31,279 nt of DNA from CAZTAO01 sp964611645. GTDB taxonomy: Bacteria; Armatimonadota; UBA5829. This document shows positions 7,148 to 15,569 of the stretch, piece after piece. Position numbers and translations under genes: made by a program. The stretch covers positions 1 to 31,279 of the forward strand of contig CAZTAO010000056.1 in the NCBI GenBank assembly GCA_964611645.1. The letters are read 5' to 3'. How positions within the stretch are numbered: position 1 is the stretch's first letter; each line of letters starts with the position of its first letter. Below the pieces are notes generated by a model. It was given only the letters and a program-made list of their open reading frames with translations. It had not been told where the DNA came from and made no database searches.

Positions 7148-8292
7148 GCGGTAAGACGCACACGTTTTCGTCAGAATCGGTGACCGAGGGTCATCCGGAC
7201 AAAATGGCGGACCAGATATCTGATGCCGTACTGGACGCGATACTTGAGCAAGACCCGGCCGGCCGGGTGGCATGCGAGGCCCTGCTGACCACCGGTCTCG
7301 TGATGGTCGCGGGAGAGATCACTACTCGCGCCTACGTTGAGATACCGGACATTGTCAGGAAGACAGTTCAGTCCATCGGCTACACAAAGGCTGAATACGG
7401 ATTCGACTACCAGACATGCGGCGTCATCACGGCCGTCCACAGCCAGTCACCGGACATCGCCATGGGTGTAGACACAGGCGGTGCCGGCGACCAGGGTATG
7501 ATGTTCGGCTTTGCCTGCGACGAGACCCCCGAGCTTATGCCTCTGCCCATCATGCTGGCTCACAAGCTCGCAAAGAGGCTGGCAATGGTTCGCAAGAGCG
7601 GCGACATCGAGTATCTCAGGCCCGATGGCAAGACCCAGGTGTCTGTTGAGTATGAAGGAAGCAAGGCTGTCCGCATAGACAAGGTCGTTATCTCGACGCA
7701 GCACAAGGCCAACATCCCCAACAGTACAATCACAACCGACATGATCGAGCAGGTGGTCAAACCCGTGCTGCCGGCTGAGTTGGTTGACAAGAACACTGAA
7801 TACTACGTCAACCCGACAGGCTCCTTCGTTGTTGGTGGTCCCCAGGGTGATACCGGTCTTACCGGGCGTAAGATTATCGTGGACACTTATGGTGGCATGG
7901 CCAAGCATGGTGGCGGCTGCTTCTCCGGCAAAGACCCCACCAAGGTTGACCGGTCTGCTGCCTACATGATGAGATATGTCGCGAAGAACATCGTCGCCGC
8001 CGGTCTGGCTCCCCGATGTGAACTCCAGGTAGCTTACGCCATTGGTCGAGCCGAGCCGATGGGAGTCATGGTGGATACCTGGCGCAGTTCTGTCATCCCG
8101 GAAGAGAAGATTGGGGAACTGATACTCAAGTACTTCGACCTGACGCCCAAGGGCATTATCGACAAACTTCAGCTCCGAAAGCCCATCTACCAGGCCACTG
8201 CCGCCTACGGGCACTTCGGACGCCACGACCTGGATGTCTCGTGGGAGCAGACCGATATGGCGGATCTGCTGAGAAAGGAAGCTGGCCTGTAG
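7144..8292 (+). CDS. metK: S-adenosylmethionine synthetase
   Basis: This 382-residue enzyme makes S-adenosylmethionine from methionine and ATP, releasing phosphate and pyrophosphate. The ATP/methionine motif FSSESVTEGHPDK is at the N-terminus. The hexapeptide region GAGDQGMMFG lies near residues 113-122, and GGCFSGKDPTKVDRSAAY provides the phosphate-binding loop. Length and domain order match the bacterial family (380-400). The ATG overlaps the coaBC TGA by four bases, and a GGAG lies about ten bases upstream. No SAM-responsive riboswitch is visible because the gene is embedded in an operon. Its product also serves the B12-dependent methyl metabolism suggested downstream, though that link is only context. 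Confidence 0.98.
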   Translation: MSGKTHTFSSESVTEGHPDKMADQISDAVLDAILEQDPAGRVACEALLTTGLVMVAGEITTRAYVEIPDIVRKTVQSIGYTKAEYGFDYQTCGVITAVHSQSPDIAMGVDTGGAGDQGMMFGFACDETPELMPLPIMLAHKLAKRLAMVRKSGDIEYLRPDGKTQVSVEYEGSKAVRIDKVVISTQHKANIPNSTITTDMIEQVVKPVLPAELVDKNTEYYVNPTGSFVVGGPQGDTGLTGRKIIVDTYGGMAKHGGGCFSGKDPTKVDRSAAYMMRYVAKNIVAAGLAPRCELQVAYAIGRAEPMGVMVDTWRSSVIPEEKIGELILKYFDLTPKGIIDKLQLRKPIYQATAAYGHFGRHDLDVSWEQTDMADLLRKEAGL

Positions 8293-10704
8293 TTGTACGC
8301 CAGGGTTGTACTTGACACCGGTTCCAGCCCTATAGATTACCTGACCTACGAGGTCCCGGCGGAGCTTGCTGCCCAACTGCGCGTTGGAGACAGCGTGCTC
8401 GTTCCGCTGGGATCTCGTCAGTCCGTGGGGTTTGTGGTCGGGTTGGACCCCCAAAGCGCGGTAGCGGAAACAAAGGCCATACTAAGCTGCGTGGAGAGTC
8501 CGGTCCGGCTCACCCAAGACCTCCTCAGGCTCTCTCAGAGGATCGCTGACTACTACCTCTGCACACTATCCGCCGCAGTGATGGCTGTGATGCCCGGAAT
8601 CGCGCAGTTGGGCGTACAGACAGTAGTCCGGCTCTGCGACTCCAATCCCAAGCTTGAAGGCCTGACCCCAACGCAGTCCGCCCTGGTCTCCAGTCTGCGG
8701 CAAGCGGGCGGAGAGCTGGCGGCCGACGAATTGGCCAAGAGCCGCGATCTCTCCAGCCTCCAGCGTTTGCTTAACTCCCTGGAGAGTCTCGGAGTCATTG
8801 AGCGTCACTTCCGCATCGAACCTCCAAAAGCAAGACCTAGAACTATGAAGGGTGTGCGCCTCATGCCCGGTGTGGCCGAAAGCCTGCGCCAACTGACGGG
8901 AAAGCAGGCGGAAGCCGCCCGCGCGTTGATTGGGGCCGGACAGGTAACGCTCTCCAATCTGCAGTCCAAACACGGCATTTCCAGGGCGACAGTCAATGCG
9001 CTGATTCTCAAAGGCTTGGCTGAGAGCGTTGACGTTTCGGTGAGGCGGCTGCCCGCTGCTCCGAAACTCGCGCAGGATGTAGCTGTCGAGCTTACACAGG
9101 ACCAAGGCAATGCGGTTTCCGCAGTAACAGGGGCGATGACCAACCACGAGAACCGCGTCTTCCTGCTTCACGGCGTTACTGCCAGCGGCAAGACTGAGGT
9201 CTACTTGCGTGTTGTTCAGAAAGCGCTGGACTCCGGCAAGTCGGCTTTAATCCTGGTTCCCGAAATTGCCCTTACCGCGCAACTCCTGGGCCTTTTCAGG
9301 CAGCGATTTGGAGACACTGCGGCTGTGCTTCACAGCGCTCTCTCCGATGGTGAGAGGCTTGACGAGTGGCAGCGGATAGCATCCGGGGAGGCAAGAGTTG
9401 TTCTTGGGGCGAGGTCCGCAGTGTTCGCTCCGATATGTGACCTGGGGTTAGTTATCGTAGACGAGGAGCACGATGGCGGTTACAAGCAGGACAGTGGTGT
9501 ACGATACAACGCCAGGGATGCGGCTTTGTGGCGGGCAGAGATGGCCGGCGTGCCAGCGGTTCTGGGAAGCGCTACCCCGTGTCTGGAAAGCTATTTCAAG
9601 GCGACGACTGGGGAGTGGGAACTGCTTAGAATGCCGGAGAGAGTCTGCGGGCGCGCAATGCCGACGGTCAGTGTTGTCGATCAGCGAGCCCAGTTCGCGT
9701 CCGGCGCGCGGTCACTGTTCTCTCCAGATCTGGCTTCGAAGATAACGGACTGCCTGGCGAAGGGCGAGCAGGTGATTCTGCTCCAGAACCGTCGCGCGTT
9801 TGCCACTTTTCTGCTCTGCAGGGACTGCGGTTTTGTGGTTAAATGCCCGAACTGTGCGGTGGCCCTGAAGTTCCATCAGCAAAAGAAGGCTGTGATCTGC
9901 CATTACTGCAACTACCATCACGTCGCCCCCACAACTTGCCCAAGCTGCAATGGGCTGAGGATTGCGCGGTTTGGGATAGGTACTGAGAGGGTCGAGGAGG
10001 AGGCAAAGAGCCAATTCCCGGAAGCCAAAGTCATACGCATGGACCGCGACACCACCTCCCGCAAAGGGGCGCACGCGGCTATTCTGACTGCATTCAAGAG
10101 TGGGGAAGTGAACATTCTAGTGGGCACCCAGATGGTGGCCAAGGGTTTGGACTTTCATGGCGTCACACTGGTGGGTATAGTGAGTGCGGACACGTCGCTC
10201 GGGATTCCGGATTTCCGCAGCGCTGAGCGCACGTTCCAACTTGTCTCTCAGGTGTCGGGGCGGTCGGGTAGGGGAGAGAAACCGGGGGAGGTGGTGGTGC
10301 AATCCTTTGAACCGGAGCACTATGCAGTCACTTCTGCGGTCAACCACGACTACACAGGATTCTATAACCAGGAGATAGAGAACCGCCGTGAGTTGAACTA
10401 CCCACCGTTCGCAAGCCTGGTTGCTATCTACTCTATCGACCCCGTGGAAAAGACTGCGGCAGTGAGGCTGTCGCGGTTGGTTGGGGCGATGGTAGATGAG
10501 CCGGAGGTTGAGTCCGGGAAGATAGTAATAGTCGGCCCAGCGCCGGCCACGGTTGAGAGAATACGCGGAGAATACAGGTGGCACCTGCTGCTCAAGTCGC
10601 CGGAGGCCGGGTTGATCCAGCAGGTTCTCACGCGGGTAATGGCGAAGGAACCGCAGATGCGACGAGGTCTGACGGTGGACGTCGACCCATATTCGATGCT
10701 ATAG
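8293..10704 (+). CDS. priA: Primosomal protein N' (PriA helicase)
   Basis: This 803-residue superfamily 2 3'-to-5' DNA helicase recognises stalled forks and D-loops and reloads the replisome. The N-terminal 3' DNA-binding domain begins ARVVLDTGSSPIDYLTYEVP. A winged-helix-like segment follows, then Walker A HGVTASGKTEVYLR, the DEEH box in IVDEEHDGGYKQ, and the eight-cysteine zinc region (CRDCG, CPNC, CHYC, CPSC) near residues 515-555. Helicase motifs V and VI are in GTQMVAKGLDF and VSGRSGRGEKPG. The TTG start at 8293 directly abuts the metK stop, and no better start exists nearby. Length is slightly above the usual 730-800. It sits in the middle of a housekeeping operon, as priA-def-fmt does in many bacteria. 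Confidence 0.96.
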   Translation: MYARVVLDTGSSPIDYLTYEVPAELAAQLRVGDSVLVPLGSRQSVGFVVGLDPQSAVAETKAILSCVESPVRLTQDLLRLSQRIADYYLCTLSAAVMAVMPGIAQLGVQTVVRLCDSNPKLEGLTPTQSALVSSLRQAGGELAADELAKSRDLSSLQRLLNSLESLGVIERHFRIEPPKARPRTMKGVRLMPGVAESLRQLTGKQAEAARALIGAGQVTLSNLQSKHGISRATVNALILKGLAESVDVSVRRLPAAPKLAQDVAVELTQDQGNAVSAVTGAMTNHENRVFLLHGVTASGKTEVYLRVVQKALDSGKSALILVPEIALTAQLLGLFRQRFGDTAAVLHSALSDGERLDEWQRIASGEARVVLGARSAVFAPICDLGLVIVDEEHDGGYKQDSGVRYNARDAALWRAEMAGVPAVLGSATPCLESYFKATTGEWELLRMPERVCGRAMPTVSVVDQRAQFASGARSLFSPDLASKITDCLAKGEQVILLQNRRAFATFLLCRDCGFVVKCPNCAVALKFHQQKKAVICHYCNYHHVAPTTCPSCNGLRIARFGIGTERVEEEAKSQFPEAKVIRMDRDTTSRKGAHAAILTAFKSGEVNILVGTQMVAKGLDFHGVTLVGIVSADTSLGIPDFRSAERTFQLVSQVSGRSGRGEKPGEVVVQSFEPEHYAVTSAVNHDYTGFYNQEIENRRELNYPPFASLVAIYSIDPVEKTAAVRLSRLVGAMVDEPEVESGKIVIVGPAPATVERIRGEYRWHLLLKSPEAGLIQQVLTRVMAKEPQMRRGLTVDVDPYSML

Positions 10705-10741
10705 TTACGGGATATACGAACAAAGGACTCGGTACGGAAGA

Positions 10742-11239
10742 ATGTCTAATGATTTTGTAGTGAAATATGGCGAGCCGATACTTCGGCAGAAGGCTACAGA
10801 GTATTCTGCGTTTGACGACGAAGTGAAGTCAACCATTGAGTTCATGTATGGCAAGCTGGCGGAGACCGAAGGCTGTCTTGGCCTGGCCGGTCCACAGTTG
10901 GGCATACCAAAACGGATCTTCGTCTATGATATTGGAGAAGGACGCGCCTGCCTGGTGAATCCAAAGATCGTCAAGTCCAGCGGCGAGGAGGTCATGCTGG
11001 AAGGCTGCATGAGCTTCCCCGGGCTTCACGGTGACGTCTCGAGGGCGCTCCGGGTGACTGTTACGGGGCACGACGAAACCGGCGCCAGGGTGAGAATCCG
11101 GGCGGAGGGCCTGCTGGCAAGGCTCTTCCAGCACGAGATAGACCACCTCGACGGCGTCCTCTTTGTTGACAAGGCCGACCCTGAGACTCTCGAACTCAGT
11201 TCTCCGGAAGACGCGAGCAAGGAGACGGCAGAGGGTTGA
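10742..11239 (+). CDS. def: Peptide deformylase
   Basis: This 165-residue metalloenzyme removes the formyl group from nascent N-formyl-methionine chains. Motif 1 is CLGLAGPQLG, where most deformylases have GLAAPQ. Motif 2 is EGCMSFPG, with the metal-ligand Cys, and motif 3 is QHEIDHLDG, with the two metal His and the catalytic Glu. All catalytic residues are therefore present. The C-terminal tail after the active site is short and acidic. The ATG at 10742 has a GGAAG five bases upstream. It lies 37 bases after priA, and its stop overlaps the fmt start by three bases, consistent with coupled expression of the two opposing formyl enzymes. Confidence 0.96.
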   Translation: MSNDFVVKYGEPILRQKATEYSAFDDEVKSTIEFMYGKLAETEGCLGLAGPQLGIPKRIFVYDIGEGRACLVNPKIVKSSGEEVMLEGCMSFPGLHGDVSRALRVTVTGHDETGARVRIRAEGLLARLFQHEIDHLDGVLFVDKADPETLELSSPEDASKETAEG

Positions 11240-12186
11240 AGCTGGTCTTTGGAGGCACATCTGAGTTTGCGGTTCCCTCGCTAAAGGCTTTGATCGAGGC
11301 TGGGCACGAAGTAGTGTTAGTATTCACCCAACCCGACCGCCTCACCGGCCGACGCCGCGAACTACGCCCCGGCCCTGTGAAGCATACCGCGCTCGATCTG
11401 GGAATCCCGGTGTTTCAGCCGGAAAAGTTCCGAGCGCCGGAGTCTGTGGATTATCTGCTCAGCCTGGGGCCGGTAGATGCCGCCGTTGTGGTCGCCTACG
11501 GCCAAAAGGTCCCTCAGGTGATTCTGGACTGGCCGAGGGTGGGTGCGGTGAATGTCCACGGCTCACTGCTGCCCAGATACAGAGGCGCAGCGCCGATTCA
11601 GCGCGCCATCATGGGTGGGGAAAGCGTTACCGGCGTTACCACAATGCTTATGGATGAAGCTTGGGACACAGGCGACATACTGTTGCAGGAGGAACTCGCC
11701 ATCCTGCCAGATGAGACAGCCGGGGAGTTATCGGCACGACTGGCAGAAGTTGGAGCCAGACTCCTTGTCAGGACGCTGGCCGGTTTATGCGATGGCACCT
11801 TAACTGCGCGTCCTCAAGACAGTGAAAACGCCACGTATGCGTCATCCCTCAAACGAGAAGAAGGCTTCGTGGACTGGTCGTGGCCTGCAGGCAGAATCGC
11901 AGATACCATCCGAGGTTGCACACCCTCGCCTGGGGCGTTCGCCACTCTCGGCCCAGCTAAGATCAAACTCTGGAGAGCGGTGGTGGCTGATTGCCCTGCA
12001 GTCGGGCAGCCCGGCGAGGTGGTTGACGTGACGGATGAAGGAATCTTCATCGCGGCCGGGGAAGGATGTGTTCGGATACCGGACCTCCAGGCGGAGTCAA
12101 AGAAGCGAATCTGCGGGGCCGATTTCGCGAGAGGCTGCTGCGGACTTGTTGGAAAGGTATTCGGAATGGTCGAAATCGGTGGTTGA
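11236..12186 (+). CDS. fmt: Methionyl-tRNA formyltransferase
   Basis: This 316-residue enzyme transfers a formyl group from 10-formyltetrahydrofolate to initiator Met-tRNA. The N-terminal Rossmann-like domain starts KLVFGGTSEFAVPSL, where the family usually has GTPEFA. The catalytic segment includes NVHGSLLPRYRGAAPIQ (Asn, His) and MDEAWDTGDI (Asp), the three hallmark residues. The C-terminal OB-fold tRNA-binding domain follows from about residue 205. The length is typical (310-320). A TTG start is used, overlapping the def stop (TTGA). It is the last gene of the gmk operon: a new promoter begins at its stop codon. Confidence 0.96.
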   Translation: MKLVFGGTSEFAVPSLKALIEAGHEVVLVFTQPDRLTGRRRELRPGPVKHTALDLGIPVFQPEKFRAPESVDYLLSLGPVDAAVVVAYGQKVPQVILDWPRVGAVNVHGSLLPRYRGAAPIQRAIMGGESVTGVTTMLMDEAWDTGDILLQEELAILPDETAGELSARLAEVGARLLVRTLAGLCDGTLTARPQDSENATYASSLKREEGFVDWSWPAGRIADTIRGCTPSPGAFATLGPAKIKLWRAVVADCPAVGQPGEVVDVTDEGIFIAAGEGCVRIPDLQAESKKRICGADFARGCCGLVGKVFGMVEIGG

Positions 12187-12211
12187 TATGACCTGCACGA
12201 TTTGTTATAAT
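12183..12211 (+). promoter_or_regulatory. Promoter upstream of the TPR/RACo genes
   Basis: TTGATA at 12183-12188, a 17-base spacer and consensus TATAAT at 12206-12211, with an extended -10 TG at 12203-12204, overlap the end of fmt. Transcription would start near 12218, giving an untranslated leader of about 170 bases. Confidence 0.75.
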
Positions 12212-12217
12212 TCCAAC

Positions 12218-12390
12218 TGTGGCCATCCGCGTGTGGCTGTCCGGCAGGTGTCCTGGTAGCAGTCGGTTCCCTGGACTGTGCTCCAGTCTTGTTCCGGTAA
12301 CCCGAATAGACCGCTGTCTGCAACTGAATGGTTGCTGCACTCTTCAATACTTACGATTTTATATCGCGGTCCGGTTTGGAGAACATGACT
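12218..12390 (+). other. Long untranslated leader of unknown function
   Basis: About 170 bases lie between the predicted transcription start and the TPR gene. Short hairpins are visible, for example CTGGA-CTGTGC-TCCAG at about 12270-12285 and GCAAC-TGAATG-GTTGC at about 12320-12335. I find no recognisable cobalamin, SAM or T-box motif. It may be a cis-regulatory RNA, or simply a spacer. Confidence 0.35.
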
Positions 12391-12741
12391 ATGGTGGCAA
12401 TCCGGGAGAGATACGACAAAGGCGTAGCCTGCAAGGTCAGTGGCCAGTATGATGAGGCTGCCGCCGAGTTCACGGCTATCTTGGCCGCCGACAGTGAGAA
12501 TGCTGACGCCCATTGGCAGCTCGGTTTGGTCTATGGGTTCACCGGCTTGTTCGATGAATCGCTGGAGGAACTCGCAAAGGCGGTTGAGCTGAATCCCAGC
12601 CACGTGACCATGCGGGTGGATCTAGGCATGACCTACGCGATGCTGGGTATGTATGATGAAGCCAAGGCTATTTTCGTGACAGTCCTGGAAATGGATCCCG
12701 AGAACGATACTGCAAAGAAGCAGATGACCTATTTCACTTAG
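12391..12741 (+). CDS. Small TPR-repeat protein
   Basis: This 116-residue protein is made almost wholly of tetratricopeptide repeats: about three helix-turn-helix units with the consensus spacing (for example YDKGVACKVSGQYDEA, AHWQLGLVYGFTGLFDES, MRVDLGMTYAMLGMYDEA). Each second helix is followed by a Pro or Asn cap such as LNPSH or MDPEN. TPRs bind partner proteins; no enzyme motif is present. The ATG at 12391 is preferred over the ATG at 12385 because GGAGA at 12378-12382 is spaced about nine bases from it but only three from the other. It is the first gene after its promoter and lies 32 bases before the RACo gene, suggesting a scaffold role for that system; this is an inference. Confidence 0.8.
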   Translation: MVAIRERYDKGVACKVSGQYDEAAAEFTAILAADSENADAHWQLGLVYGFTGLFDESLEELAKAVELNPSHVTMRVDLGMTYAMLGMYDEAKAIFVTVLEMDPENDTAKKQMTYFT

Positions 12742-12773
12742 GGGTTGTGCGATTGCAGTTGTGATGTGGTGAA

Positions 12774-14639
12774 ATGACAAAAGGCAAGTTGACCAAGGTC
12801 GTTTTTGAGCCCGACGGAGCAGAGATAAGAGTTCCGGCGGGCACTTTGCTGTCTAAGGCTGCGGCGGCAGTCGGGCGGATGGTCGAGACTCCGTGTGGCG
12901 GGATGGGAACCTGCGGCAAGTGCCGGGTTATCGTGCACGGAGAGGTTAGCCCGCCAGAGTCCGGCGAGTTGAGGCTGATCAGCGAGGCGGACAGGGCAGC
13001 GGGCGTTCGGTTGGCTTGCCGCACTAAGATACTTGGCGAGACTTATGTGACTATCCCCGAGGAGAGCCTCTCGCGAGTCCAGAGGATTCTCAAGGACAGT
13101 TCCTTGCGCGACTGCAATCTTGCCTCGGGTATCAGCAAGTTCTACCTCCAACTCACCCCTCCTAGTCTTGCCGATGAGACTGCTGAGTTCGAGCGCTTGT
13201 CCCGGAGCCTTAAGCAAGTGGGTGTTGAGCCGACCGCCGGCATAGATGTCATCAGGGGCATCTCGAAGTCCTTTCGGGAGGCCGATTACGAGGTGACTGC
13301 CGTTCTTCACGGCCACGAGATCATAGGCATCGAGCCCGGAGACACCGTCAAGCATTCCTGCGGGATCGCTTTCGACCTCGGGAGCACAACGGTTGTCGGT
13401 TATCTGATTGACCTCAACACCGGGAATGAACTCGCTGTATCGGCGGTCATGAACCCTCAAGCTGTCTACGGTGATGACCTCGTCTCGCGGATCAGCTTCG
13501 CCACCACTCACGACAACGGGCTGGAGACTCTTCGTTCCGCTGCGATGGATGCCCTTAACCGCATTACGGCCAGCCTGTTGAAGCACGCCAAGGTAGCTCC
13601 GGAGCACGTGTATAGGGTGACACTCGTCGGCAACACATGCATGACCCATATCATTATGGGCATCGATGTCTCAAGCCTTGGTCAATCGCCTTACGTCCCC
13701 AGCGTATGCGCAGGGCAGGTGCTTTCCGCACGTGAGTTTGGCCTAAGCATTAACCCCGGCGCGAAGATTCACATTTTGCCTAACGTGGCTGGCTTTGTTG
13801 GTTCCGACCTGGTCGGTGTGCTGCTGTCGAATATGTGGGAATACCACGGCAAAACCCGTCTTGCCGTGGATATCGGCACAAACGGCGAGATGGCCGTGTC
13901 GCACAACGGTCGGCTGCTCGTGTGTTCAGCTGCTGCTGGCCCTGCATTCGAGGGAGCGGGTATCAGTTGCGGCATGAGAGGGGCGCCGGGAGCGATAGAC
14001 AGCGTTGTGATTGACGACGTTGTTCGGTTTACAGTCATCGACAACCGCAAGCCCGTAGGTCTTTGTGGTTCCGGGCTAGTCGACGCCGTCGCTCAGATGC
14101 TGGACGCAGGTATAGTGGATGAGACCGGGCGGTTGCAATGTGCCAACGACTGTCCGGGCCTGTCGGATGCGGTCAAGGAGCGGCTCATCGAAACCGAGAA
14201 GGGCGTGGAGTTCGTCCTAGCGAACCGCAGGGAGTCCGGCACCGGCAAGCCCATCACCCTCACCGCCGCAGACATTCGGCACCTGCAGTTGGCAAAGGGA
14301 TCTATCCACGCGGCTATCCAAACGCTGCTCGGAATTGCGGGATGCAGCGAAAGTGACATGTGCGAGGTCATGCTTGCCGGAGCTTTCGGGAACTATATCA
14401 GTGTGGAAAGCGCGATTCGGATAGGGCTGGTCCCGCTGGTGGATCGCAAGATTGTCTCCTCGATAGGCAATGCCGCGGGCGCGGGCGCAAGACTGGCTCT
14501 GCTTTCTGAGCAGGAAATGGAACGAGTGCGCGATTTGGCGCACAAGGCCGAACATATCGAACTGGCCGTATCCCCGGAGTATCAGATGAACCTGATGGAC
14601 AAGATGATGTTTCCATCTCAGGACGAGTTTCAAAGATAG
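12774..14639 (+). CDS. RACo/RamA-type reductive activator of corrinoid proteins (ferredoxin-ASKHA)
   Basis: This 621-residue protein has an N-terminal plant-type [2Fe-2S] domain with Cys41, Cys47, Cys50 and Cys82 (C-x5-C-x2-C-x31-C) and a linker to about residue 190. A C-terminal ASKHA ATPase fold (DUF4445 type) follows, with the phosphate loop GIAFDLGSTTVVGY and later AVDIGTNGEM and AAAGPAFEGAGI. Proteins of this family use ATP to reduce inactive Co(II) corrinoid to Co(I) in corrinoid methyl-transfer proteins. This protein has the 2Fe-2S domain of the acetogen/bacterial RACo type rather than the 4Fe-4S form of methanogen RamA. The likely partner corrinoid protein is the next gene. The ATG at 12774 has only a weak ribosome site. 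Confident as to family; the physiological methyl donor is not known. Confidence 0.92.
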   Translation: MTKGKLTKVVFEPDGAEIRVPAGTLLSKAAAAVGRMVETPCGGMGTCGKCRVIVHGEVSPPESGELRLISEADRAAGVRLACRTKILGETYVTIPEESLSRVQRILKDSSLRDCNLASGISKFYLQLTPPSLADETAEFERLSRSLKQVGVEPTAGIDVIRGISKSFREADYEVTAVLHGHEIIGIEPGDTVKHSCGIAFDLGSTTVVGYLIDLNTGNELAVSAVMNPQAVYGDDLVSRISFATTHDNGLETLRSAAMDALNRITASLLKHAKVAPEHVYRVTLVGNTCMTHIIMGIDVSSLGQSPYVPSVCAGQVLSAREFGLSINPGAKIHILPNVAGFVGSDLVGVLLSNMWEYHGKTRLAVDIGTNGEMAVSHNGRLLVCSAAAGPAFEGAGISCGMRGAPGAIDSVVIDDVVRFTVIDNRKPVGLCGSGLVDAVAQMLDAGIVDETGRLQCANDCPGLSDAVKERLIETEKGVEFVLANRRESGTGKPITLTAADIRHLQLAKGSIHAAIQTLLGIAGCSESDMCEVMLAGAFGNYISVESAIRIGLVPLVDRKIVSSIGNAAGAGARLALLSEQEMERVRDLAHKAEHIELAVSPEYQMNLMDKMMFPSQDEFQR

Positions 14640-14681
14640 GAAGGAAGTTTCGGGGTTACCGTCGTAGTCTCACAAGTAGTG

Positions 14682-14710
14682 TTGCAATGTATGGGGCGAT
14701 GACCTATACT
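14682..14710 (+). promoter_or_regulatory. Possible promoter of the corrinoid protein gene
   Basis: TTGCAA (14682-14687), a 17-base spacer and TATACT (14705-14710) form a moderate match. A second -10-like TATAAT occurs at 14735-14740 without a clear -35. Either would separate expression of the corrinoid protein from its activator. The 164-base gap between the two genes supports an internal promoter. Confidence 0.45.
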
Positions 14711-14803
14711 ATACGGGGTTTGTGTTTTCCTGGGTATAATCTCGCACATATCGACGTGGGTGCGGGTAGCTATCAAACGAAGGTCTATACAGGAGGAATT
14801 GAA

Positions 14804-15436
14804 GTGGCAGATCTTGGACTGTTGGCAGAAGCCATAATCAATGGTAAAGCCCCTTTGGCTGAGGAGCTTACCAAGGCCGCTTTGGCCGAGGGAATGGGCG
14901 CTGGAGATATCCTGAACAAGGGTCTCGTAGCCGGGATGAACGTAGTTGGCTCGAAGTTCAAGAACAATGAGTTCTACGTGCCGGAAGTTCTGATTGCAGC
15001 GAGAGCTATGAAGAAAGCTATGGAAGTCCTGCGGCCCGAGCTCGCTAGTGCGGGCGTTCAGCCTAAGGGCAGGGTTGCTATCGGCACAGTGCGCGGCGAC
15101 CTGCATGACATCGGCAAGAACCTTGTTGCTATGATGCTCGAGGGCGCTGGTTTCATGATTATGGACCTGGGCGTGGACGTAAAGCCGGAACAGTATGTGC
15201 AGGCAGTGAAGGATGGAGCCGACGTGGTCGCTCTCTCCGCACTCCTTACTACCACCATGCCGGCGATGAAAGAGACCATCGACGCGCTGGCGTCCGAAGG
15301 TCTTCGCGACAAGGCTGTTGTGGTTATCGGCGGCGCGCCGGTTACCCAGAGCTATGCCGATGAGATTGGGGCATGTGGCTACGCGCCGGATGCTGCAAGC
15401 GCGGTAGACAAGGTCAAGGAACTCCTGAAGATATAG
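14804..15436 (+). CDS. Corrinoid (B12-binding) methyl-carrier protein
   Basis: This 210-residue cytosolic protein carries a methyl group on the cobalt of a corrinoid between methyltransferases, like MtaC, MtbC or MtvC. The N-terminal four-helix cap (about residues 1-80) is followed by a Rossmann-like B12-binding domain. That domain has the base-off/His-on motif Asp99-x-His101-x-x-Gly104 (DLHDIG), the SALLTTTM loop and a GGAPV loop. The GTG at 14804 is chosen because a perfect AGGAGG at 14791-14796 sits seven bases upstream; the longer upstream frame begins before the promoter elements. It follows the RACo gene, its expected reactivase. No methyltransferase gene is beside it, so the substrate (methylamine, methanol, methoxyl or other) is not known. 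Confidence 0.93.
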   Translation: MADLGLLAEAIINGKAPLAEELTKAALAEGMGAGDILNKGLVAGMNVVGSKFKNNEFYVPEVLIAARAMKKAMEVLRPELASAGVQPKGRVAIGTVRGDLHDIGKNLVAMMLEGAGFMIMDLGVDVKPEQYVQAVKDGADVVALSALLTTTMPAMKETIDALASEGLRDKAVVVIGGAPVTQSYADEIGACGYAPDAASAVDKVKELLKI

Positions 15437-15569
15437 CTTCCGGGGTGACGGAGATTAGCTATTGGGGGTGGAACCGCCCTTTCGCAGCAGTGGGAAGTAT
15501 GTCATTGCAGCTTGCGGGTTATAGGTTTCGCCCCTTGTTTTGATTATACTCAAGGAGAGGCCAAAGCAA

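Noticed and set aside
7447..8454. A 335-codon open frame on the minus strand opposite metK and the start of priA.
   Set aside because: It is a mirror of a highly conserved gene in GC-rich DNA, spans two real genes and has no recognisable motifs.
12218..12390. A cobalamin or SAM riboswitch before the RACo/corrinoid genes.
   Set aside because: No B12-box or SAM-I core sequence could be found in the leader, so only an unknown leader is reported.
14687..14803. A 39-residue N-terminal extension of the corrinoid protein from the ATG at 14687.
   Set aside because: It has no ribosome site, lies among promoter-like elements and does not resemble the family, while a perfect AGGAGG precedes the GTG at 14804.
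15464..15480. GGGGGTGGAACCGCCC resembles the T-box sequence (AGGGUGGNACCGCG) before the SMR-like gene.
   Set aside because: Only 27 bases separate it from the upstream gene's stop, so there is no room for a T-box stem I and specifier loop, and no terminator follows. Treated as chance similarity or a weak hairpin.
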